Position numbers and translations under genes: made by a program
The notes under the pieces: generated by a model
Told to the model about the DNA's origin: nothing
Database searches by the model: none
Seen by the model: the letters and a program-made list of their open reading frames with translations, nothing else
In this document: one piece after another, positions 30,074-34,275 of the stretch
Layout of the letters: the number at the start of each line of letters is the position of its first letter
How positions within the stretch are numbered: the first letter of the stretch is position 1
From: a virus
Strand: one strand, 5' to 3'
DNA: 34,275 nucleotides
Virus record (IMG/VR): IMGVR_UViG_3300017756_000047
Location: 1 to 34,275 of that record

Positions 30074-30426
30074 TCTGTACTTTTATTTAATGCTGATTCT
30101 AATTTTTTTGCAAAATCTCTAAATATTACTCTTGCCGGATTAAAAAAATATGGTTGTGGTTTTTGTTTACTTGTACCAAATTCTACATAACTGGAATAAT
30201 CCATAGCAGATTCTATGTAAACACCAACACCCTCTTTACCATAACTTAAACTACCTTTTAATGCACCTGTATCGACCGGTGCTTTAGTTTTTTGTTCTTT
30301 TACTATTGCTGCTGCTGCGACATTTATGTCTTTTTGAGATGCTTTTTGTACCACAACCTCTAAATCAGTAACTATCTGATTTATATTGTTTAAGTCGTTT
30401 TTATTAAATTTTAATTTACTTTTCAT
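30070..30426 (-). CDS. HK97 gp10-like neck/tail component
   Basis: A 118-residue protein of the HK97-gp10 family. The central signature is present: KTKAPVDTGALKGSLSYGKE (about 45-64), then DYSSYVEFGTSKQKPQPYFF (76-95), where APVDTGAL and YxxYVEFGT...QPFF are the family marks. It sits between the head-closure and tail-terminator genes, as is usual. In relatives it belongs to the tail completion or neck complex. It shares one base with the upstream gene boundary. Confidence 0.92.
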   Translation of the reverse strand: MKSKLKFNKNDLNNINQIVTDLEVVVQKASQKDINVAAAAIVKEQKTKAPVDTGALKGSLSYGKEGVGVYIESAMDYSSYVEFGTSKQKPQPYFFNPARVIFRDFAKKLESALNKSTE

Positions 30427-30758
30427 TATGAAAAACTTACAGCTTCAATTGTTGTATAAAAATCCGGTGTACTTTCAAATAAATTTATTATTCTGTATTT
30501 ATTTGAATTGCCATCTATTTGTAAATAATATTCAAAGTAATTACTTGGATTATTAAGTGCCTTATCTCTAAATATCAATTTTATTTTCTTTTCTTGTTTT
30601 CTACTACCATTTTCAGTTTTCATTTCGCCACTTACATATTCAACATTTGCCCATAATGTAGTTAGCAAACTTGGTGAAGATGTAAAACCACCATAACCAT
30701 CAGCACTTTGGTTTAATCTATAAATACCTATCCTAGTGTCTAATTTTCCAGCATCCAT
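30426..30758 (-). CDS. Head-tail joining (head closure) protein
   Basis: A 110-residue protein of the Phage_H_T_join family (SPP1 gp16 type). It starts with the typical GKLDTRIGIYR strand, followed by DGYGGF, TTLWANVEYVSGEM (34-47), and a beta core RDKALNNPSNYFEYYLQIDG ending with YRIINLFES and IEAVSFS. It closes the connector after packaging and makes the interface for the tail. It shares single bases with both neighbours, so the cluster is translationally coupled. Confidence 0.9.
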   Translation of the reverse strand: MDAGKLDTRIGIYRLNQSADGYGGFTSSPSLLTTLWANVEYVSGEMKTENGSRKQEKKIKLIFRDKALNNPSNYFEYYLQIDGNSNKYRIINLFESTPDFYTTIEAVSFS

Positions 30759-31267
30759 TATAAAAACATTGATTTATATGAGTTTAATATATCTCTTACA
30801 TCAGTTGGAATTAAAGCTATGTTTTTACCAATTATAAAATCTGCTCTATTATCATAATATGTAGAAACTAATTGCATTATGGCTTGTTGTAATAAAGCAT
30901 CATCTAATCCACTTGTTACATATGTAACTTTTACTTTGTCAGCATCACCACCATCAAGCTCAATAGTTTCATTGTCTAAACCCAAAACAGTATAATCAAC
31001 AGCAGTTCCATCACTTGTAATACTTGATATACTTGCTACCGGTGCAAATGGCAAATCAAATGTGCCATTAGTTTGTGGTATGTAATATGTTCTGTTTTTT
31101 GCTACAATGTCTCTTGATATATAATTTTCACACCAAATTCTAGCTTGTGTAATCATACTACCGATTATACTATCATCAGCAGTAGTGCTTACTCTAATAT
31201 AATCTTTTGCACTGCTAGTAGATACTATTTCACTTCCAGTAGTTGAATTAATCTTTATTTGTCTCAT
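30758..31267 (-). CDS. Head-tail connector (HK97 gp6-like adaptor)
   Basis: From the Met at 31265-31267 the protein has 169 residues (a reading from 31288 adds seven and would overlap the upstream gene more). It shows the gp6-like plan: SAKDYIRVSTTADDSIIGSM (N-terminal helices), ITQARIWCENYISRDI (37-52), then a beta part and a C-terminal helix bundle DALLQQAIMQLVSTYYDNRA (121-140). These rings sit under the portal. It overlaps the previous 69-residue gene by 20 bp. Confidence 0.87.
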   Translation of the reverse strand: MRQIKINSTTGSEIVSTSSAKDYIRVSTTADDSIIGSMITQARIWCENYISRDIVAKNRTYYIPQTNGTFDLPFAPVASISSITSDGTAVDYTVLGLDNETIELDGGDADKVKVTYVTSGLDDALLQQAIMQLVSTYYDNRADFIIGKNIALIPTDVRDILNSYKSMFL

Positions 31268-31457
31268 TTTTAGTTTCTTTAGAATCAATCTTTAGTTCTT
31301 TAGTTTCTTTTTTAATTTTCTTTTCCTTTTTGTCGATTAATTCACCCCAACCCATTTTAATCCATTTGTCGATTTTGTGTTCATCAATATCCATAATATC
31401 CCCCTCTTTATAAATTTGACCACCTTTTTTGATTTGAGTTAATAATTTAATTTTCAT
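31248..31457 (-). CDS. Small neck-region protein, 69 aa
   Basis: The start at 31455-31457 is chosen because the longer reading from 31496 lies inside the terminator. The product begins MKIKLLTQIKKGGQIYKEGD, IMDIDEHKIDKWIKMGWGEL, a small fold common in phage proteins next to gp6-like connectors (short strand, GxxYKxGD turn, helix with K-W-x-K-x-G). The C-terminal 30 residues are a Lys/Glu-rich charged tail. Function unknown. It is the first gene of the neck transcript after the terminator at 31481. Confidence 0.78.
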   Translation of the reverse strand: MKIKLLTQIKKGGQIYKEGDIMDIDEHKIDKWIKMGWGELIDKKEKKIKKETKELKIDSKETKNETNKD

Positions 31458-31480
31458 AACTAATATTTTTATGTAAAGAT

Positions 31481-31519
31481 AAAAAAAAAGTGCCACTAGT
31501 TTTTAAGTAGCAGCACCTT
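31481..31519 (-). terminator. Rho-independent terminator after the nuclease gene
   Basis: Minus strand: AAGGTGCTGCTA, a loop of mainly A, TAGTGGCACTT, followed by nine T. The stem has about ten pairs including two G-T wobbles. It begins 8 bp after the nuclease stop and separates it from the neck genes. Confidence 0.85.
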
Positions 31520-31526
31520 AACTTAT

Positions 31527-31901
31527 TTATGAAATCAGTGCAAAGTTATTGAAATTATTTTTATACTTACCATTAATGTTAATCTTTAAGCTGGTTTGCC
31601 CTAAATTCGGTATTATAAAAAAGCCATTATTAGATTCATCATATAATGCAAAATAATCGACATACTTTTTTTCATAAGATGGTAAACCAGTTCTCCTCAG
31701 AGTTATTTGCATACTATTACCACGCCTTAATCTGTCTTTGCCTAAATACTTAACTTGAATTTTAAACATTTTGCCATCCTTTTCAAGTATGCAGTCATAG
31801 TAACTAGAATTCATTAATGGAGTACAAACATTGTAACCTAAAGAGATAGCTGTAGCTGCAAAGTGATATTCAGCAAAGCACCCTTTTTGGTTATGTGTCA
31901 T
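31527..31901 (-). CDS. PD-(D/E)XK endonuclease-like protein (PDDEXK_5/I-Ssp6803I-like)
   Basis: A 124-residue protein with a compact nuclease pattern: NQKGCFAEYHFAATAISLGY (4-23, Glu11), VCTPLMNSSYYDCILEKDG (25-43, catalytic-type Asp36), then FKIQVKYLGKDRLRRG (46-61, Gln49-x-Lys51). The E...D-x12-QxK order and the GYNVCTPL...YDCIL wording match the family of the group-I-intron homing endonuclease I-Ssp6803I and related resolvase-like enzymes. It stands alone between two terminators, in the middle of the head genes where no nuclease is needed. It could be a free-standing homing nuclease, an anti-competitor weapon or a resolvase. Confidence 0.78.
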   Translation of the reverse strand: MTHNQKGCFAEYHFAATAISLGYNVCTPLMNSSYYDCILEKDGKMFKIQVKYLGKDRLRRGNSMQITLRRTGLPSYEKKYVDYFALYDESNNGFFIIPNLGQTSLKININGKYKNNFNNFALIS

Positions 31902-31912
31902 TTACTAAAAGT

Positions 31913-31947
31913 AAAAAAAAACCAGCTGAATTAACAACTGGCTTTTT
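31913..31947 (-). terminator. Rho-independent terminator after the small-gene cassette
   Basis: Minus strand AAAAAGCCAGTTG, loop TTAATT, CAGCTGGTTTTTT with further T. The stem is twelve or more pairs with two G-T wobbles. It ends the transcript of the four tiny genes at 31984-32533, before the nuclease gene. Confidence 0.9.
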
Positions 31948-31983
31948 CACAATCACAAATTAAAACAAAACAAAATTATATAA

Positions 31984-32145
31984 TTACAATGGGTGTGATT
32001 GCATAATTTGTCTTATAGCATCCATATGTTTAAATACCATTAGTTTTTTTATTGGTGGTAAATTATCCCATGCTTTTCTATCTATAGAACTAGCTATTAT
32101 AGTGTCTGTATCTAATATGACTATTTTATTACCTCCCTTGTTCAT
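31984..32145 (-). CDS. Unknown cassette protein 4, 53 aa
   Basis: The ATG (32143-32145) lies inside the end of the previous small gene and the TAA is at 31984. The sequence reads MNKGGNKIVILDTDTIIASS, then RKAWDNLPPIKKLMVFKHMD, ending AIRQIMQSHPL. It is soluble: a short strand with an acidic DTDT end, then helices. No family recognised. It is the last gene of the tiny-gene cassette and is followed by the terminator at 31913. Confidence 0.68.
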   Translation of the reverse strand: MNKGGNKIVILDTDTIIASSIDRKAWDNLPPIKKLMVFKHMDAIRQIMQSHPL

Positions 32146-32284
32146 GATTTTTATTAGTTAATACTGATATACCTAAAACACCTAATATAATAGCTGTTAA
32201 CAAGTCATTTGATAGCTCTATCGCCCTAAACATTAGAAAGAACAGCAAAATGGCTAAAAAATGTCTTAAATAACGTCTATACAT
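32129..32284 (-). CDS. Small membrane protein, cassette protein 3, 51 aa
   Basis: From the ATG at 32282-32284 to a TAA at 32129. It begins with a positive stretch MYRRYLRH, followed by two hydrophobic segments FLAILLFFLMF (9-19) and LLTAIILGVLGISVL (28-42), and a polar tail TNKNHEQGR. Two short membrane spans with positive ends suggest an inner-membrane protein. It overlaps the genes on both sides (8 bp upstream, 17 bp downstream). Tiny membrane proteins at this position can act in superinfection exclusion or as holin-like factors; this is conjecture. Confidence 0.68.
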   Translation of the reverse strand: MYRRYLRHFLAILLFFLMFRAIELSNDLLTAIILGVLGISVLTNKNHEQGR

Positions 32285-32417
32285 CTTTAAATGTTTTTAA
32301 TTGTTCGTTTGCCATTATACTAAATAAGTTATTGAGCTTTTGTCTTTCATATCTTTCAAACTTTCCTTGCTCTTTAGCTTTTTTTATTGTGTGATTAAAT
32401 CTTGCCTTTGAACTCAT
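32277..32417 (-). CDS. Small basic helical protein, cassette protein 2, 46 aa
   Basis: The start at 32415-32417 follows the stop of the previous small gene by two bases. A longer frame from 32483 exists, but its first 22 codons lie inside that gene and read as low-quality sequence. The product MSSKARFNHTIKKAKEQGKF, ERYERQKLNNLFSIMANEQL, KTFKDV is basic and helical without membrane segments. No family recognised. Confidence 0.65.
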   Translation of the reverse strand: MSSKARFNHTIKKAKEQGKFERYERQKLNNLFSIMANEQLKTFKDV

Positions 32418-32419
32418 AA

Positions 32420-32533
32420 TTATAAATCTATCATTAGGATTAAACATAAAGTATATAGCACCAAATGGATTGCTATTAACCACTTCCAGTTGTCAGGATC
32501 TTGTTTTAAGAATTTTTTATACATATCAAACAT
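32420..32533 (-). CDS. Small membrane protein, cassette protein 1, 37 aa
   Basis: From the ATG at 32531-32533 to a TAA at 32420. MFDMYKKFLKQDPDNWKWLI is followed by a hydrophobic C-terminal segment AIHLVLYTLCLILMIDL, so it is a tail-anchored single-span protein. It is the first gene after a textbook Bacteroidota promoter (32555-32586) with the ATG 22 bp below the -7 box. That location is the main reason to accept a frame this short. Confidence 0.62.
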   Translation of the reverse strand: MFDMYKKFLKQDPDNWKWLIAIHLVLYTLCLILMIDL

Positions 32534-32554
32534 TGTAATAATTTTTTGTTAATA

Positions 32555-32586
32555 CAAATATATAAAAGAATATTTTAAAAAACAAA
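32555..32586 (-). promoter_or_regulatory. Bacteroidota-type promoter, TTTG-N20-TATATTTG
   Basis: Minus-strand TTTG (32583-32586), then 20 bases, then TATATTTG (32555-32562), a full match to the Bacteroidota consensus including spacing. It lies between the capsid gene terminator (32618) and the first tiny gene (32533), the exact place a cassette promoter should be. Confidence 0.72.
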
Positions 32587-32617
32587 ATATATTTTAATTT
32601 ATTTAAGTTTACCCCAT

Positions 32618-32648
32618 AAAAAAAGGGGAAAATTAATTCCCCTTTAAT
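32618..32648 (-). terminator. Rho-independent terminator after the major capsid gene
   Basis: Minus strand AATTAAAGGGGAATTAA / TTTTCCCCTTTTTTT: a stem of AAAGGGGAA with TTTTCCCCTTT and a U-tract, 18 bp after the capsid stop. It closes the packaging-head transcript. Confidence 0.9.
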
Positions 32649-32665
32649 TATAATAAAGAATATTA

Positions 32666-33865
32666 TTATGGAGTTTCTAGAGCTGCTTTTGCAGTTGAGA
32701 ATGAACCATTTACGAATGCATTTGGCAAGTAGTTTGTCAAAGCGATTCTTTCTGATACTCTCACTGTTACGAAACCATCTCTTACGTTTGTGCCGTCTTC
32801 TCTAAAGAATTCAACATTTACGTTGTCTCTAATCCACATTTGAGTTCCTACATTAAAGTTACCACATAAGAATGAACCAGCTGAGATTGCGTTGTTAATT
32901 ATAACAGGCACTCCCATAAAGTTTGGTTGCAACCCAGAGTATACTTGATCTTTTAAGTAATTGTTCTGAGTGTCTTTTAATAACAAGATTTTGTGGAAAT
33001 CAGTTGGGTGTAATAATATGTAACTAGCTTGGTAGTTAGATAAAGCTAATTGGTTTAAAGATGCAACAAGTACATCAAACTCATTAGCTGCATCTACTGA
33101 CTGATAGAATGCTCCACCAGAAGATACATCAAAATCAGCAGCATCTGTAATGATACCAGATAAATTAGGTGCACTTCCATTTCCAGATAATAATTGAGTG
33201 TCCTCAACATTTAATAATTTTTCTGGTGCTCTAGCTGAAATATAGCTAGTAAGCTGTGGAGTATCTGCTAACATTTCCTCAGAAATTCTAAAGTATGTTC
33301 CAATTTTTCTAACATTGCTGTCAGATGCAGTCATGTCGAAATCAGATTGTCCTAAAGTTGCTCCCTCAGCAGTAGTAGCAGCACCATTTGAATATCCTGA
33401 TTCTTTTACGAATCTAATTACATCAGAGCTTGTTGAACCAGAGGGAATCAATTGTCTAATGTGTACTGGTCGAGTAGGGTCAAATTTATATCCCGCAACT
33501 CTATCTGCTGGAATAACTTCACCTGTGAAGTCAGCACCAACAGTCATGTCAGCTTTAACTTCAAAAGATGCAGATCTTGAATTACCTTTTACGATATTTT
33601 CAATAGCTCCATCATTAATTTGTTTCATTAAACCACCTTTGAAAGATAGATTTTCATTTTCTTTTGCTTCAAAATGTTTTTTGTTAGCAACTTCCATTTG
33701 ATCCATTCTCTCATTAAATTTTTCAGCAAGGTTTGAAATTTCGCTTTTTAGCATTTCATCTGCCTTACCAGTAGCACTTTCTAGTGCTTGTCCATGAGCT
33801 TTTTCCAATTTAGAATCAATAAGATCCCCTATTTGGTCAAGCTGTTTTTTTACGTTTTCTTCCAT
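32666..33865 (-). CDS. Major capsid protein, HK97 fold
   Basis: A 399-residue capsid protein. Residues 1 to about 70 are a charged coiled coil (DLIDSKLEKAHGQALESATG, SEISNLAEKFNERMDQMEVA), the delta-domain scaffold removed by the protease encoded just upstream; the cleavage point should be near residue 100, around FEVKADMTVGADFTG. The mature part shows family marks: GEVIPADRVAGYKFDP, VHIRQLIPSGSTSSDVIRFV, AEGATLGQSDFDMTASDSNV (typical N-arm/E-loop region), RISEEMLADTPQL, ASYILLHPTDFHKILLLKD, NFMGVPVIINNAI and FREDGTNVRDGFVTVRVSER. Start is 11 bp after the protease stop. Upstream DNA shows no Shine-Dalgarno sequence. Confidence 0.96.
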   Translation of the reverse strand: MEENVKKQLDQIGDLIDSKLEKAHGQALESATGKADEMLKSEISNLAEKFNERMDQMEVANKKHFEAKENENLSFKGGLMKQINDGAIENIVKGNSRSASFEVKADMTVGADFTGEVIPADRVAGYKFDPTRPVHIRQLIPSGSTSSDVIRFVKESGYSNGAATTAEGATLGQSDFDMTASDSNVRKIGTYFRISEEMLADTPQLTSYISARAPEKLLNVEDTQLLSGNGSAPNLSGIITDAADFDVSSGGAFYQSVDAANEFDVLVASLNQLALSNYQASYILLHPTDFHKILLLKDTQNNYLKDQVYSGLQPNFMGVPVIINNAISAGSFLCGNFNVGTQMWIRDNVNVEFFREDGTNVRDGFVTVRVSERIALTNYLPNAFVNGSFSTAKAALETP

Positions 33866-33876
33866 TTTAGTAAGAA

Positions 33877-34275
33877 TTATTTTAAATTATTTAACAAGTA
33901 TTTATAAACATCAATCTCTTGCTTGACTTCGACTGGCTCAGTAGTTTCCTCAACTGGCTGAGTAGCATTAATGAAATATGTTTTGAGTTTGATAATTTCG
34001 GATTCTAGGGCATATCCCATATCATCTGAGATATTGCCTTTTCTAATTAATTTACAGATATTGTCATATCTTTTGTAAATCTGATCAATATTAGTTGTGC
34101 CTTTGACATCTAATATCTTAGCTTGATCATTTGCTGCTAAAGTAACAGCACTAATTTCATATAGTTTTACTTCTTTTATTTCCCTATAATCACCTTTTTG
34201 TTCTTTTACTATTGGCATAATACCAACAGAATTTTCAGTAATTACTCCAGCTTTCATAAGTTCAATAACATCAGT
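33877..34275 (-). CDS. HK97-family prohead protease (3' part; 5' part is at 1-405)
   Basis: This is the C-terminal part of the same gene described at 1-405; 34153-34275 repeats 1-123, so the piece unique to this side is 33877-34152 and encodes residues 136-226. It begins at the catalytic Ser136 of EISAVTLAAN. The rest is a linker, a helix DQIYKRYDNICKLIRKGNI and an acidic tail (EETTEPVEVKQEIDVY) that is probably a scaffold-binding or self-cleaved end. It is followed by the capsid gene after 11 bp. Confidence 0.93.
   Translation of the reverse strand, partial: TDVIELMKAGVITENSVGIMPIVKEQKGDYREIKEVKLYEISAVTLAANDQAKILDVKGTTNIDQIYKRYDNICKLIRKGNISDDMGYALESEIIKLKTYFINATQPVEETTEPVEVKQEIDVYKYLLNNLK
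34153..34275. repeat. Terminal direct repeat, right copy
   Basis: Identical to positions 1-123. See the left copy: it marks the point where the circular genome was opened, inside the prohead protease gene. Confidence 0.95.

Noticed and set aside
32277-32483. Longer 68-residue form of cassette protein 2
   Set aside because: Its first 22 codons overlap the 37-residue membrane protein gene; the start at 32417 follows that gene's stop directly.
1-34275. tRNA genes, CRISPR arrays, introns and insertion sequences
   Set aside because: No cloverleaf-like GC-rich segments, no regularly spaced identical repeats beyond the origin iterons, and no transposase or reverse transcriptase reading frames were seen. 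A tool-based tRNA scan was not possible here.

Overview
The window looks like a complete genome of a tailed phage with a long non-contractile tail (siphovirus type). Positions 1-123 and 34153-34275 are identical, so the contig closes into a circle of about 34,152 unique bases. The prohead protease gene is cut by the window ends and becomes one intact 226-residue gene when the circle is closed. Base composition is strongly AT-rich (about 30% GC by eye). All recognised genes lie on the minus strand and are packed with short overlaps, so transcription runs from high to low coordinates. I see no tRNA, integrase, CI-type repressor, insertion sequence or CRISPR array, which points to a lytic phage.

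The host is probably a Bacteroidota bacterium, most likely a flavobacterium. Start codons lack Shine-Dalgarno sequences. At least two intergenic regions carry the Bacteroidota promoter pattern TTTG-N18/20-TAnnTTTG. Several proteins (the baseplate-type protein, the VGIGT-repeat fibre, the SSB-like protein) resemble those I associate with flavobacterial phages; that resemblance is from memory, not a search.

Layout in order of transcription. Packaging and head: small terminase (4569), large terminase, portal, MuF-type head protein, then across the contig ends the prohead protease and HK97-fold capsid protein (33865-32666). Accessory units: a promoter-driven set of four tiny genes (32533-31984) and a single nuclease gene (31901-31527), each closed by a terminator. 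Neck: small protein, gp6-like connector, head closure, gp10-like protein, tail terminator (31457-29636). Lysis: several small membrane proteins, a thioredoxin-fold-like secreted protein, an M15 peptidase and a 3TM-type holin (29634-27770). Tail: 2,120-residue fibre with S74 chaperone domain, two tail-tube paralogues, lambda-like G/GT chaperones with a GGGAAAG frameshift site, tape measure and a baseplate-like protein (27606-14800), ending in a strong terminator.

DNA metabolism (14664-7790): small helix-turn-helix protein, annealing protein, SSB-like protein, RecE-like exonuclease, DnaA-domain-IV-like protein, VRR-NUC nuclease, replication initiator containing an iteron-type origin, another PD-(D/E)XK-like nuclease, and a primase-helicase. 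It runs into a putative DNA-modification island (7779-5255): Nmad1/DUF1599-like protein, N6/N4 methyltransferase, small unknown protein, ParB-like protein and a TET/JBP-like 2-oxoglutarate oxygenase. Two unknown genes follow before the terminase operon.

The observations most worth following are the modification island, the origin inside the initiator gene, the lambda-identical frameshift heptamer with a downstream hairpin, and the moron-like cassettes behind the capsid gene.
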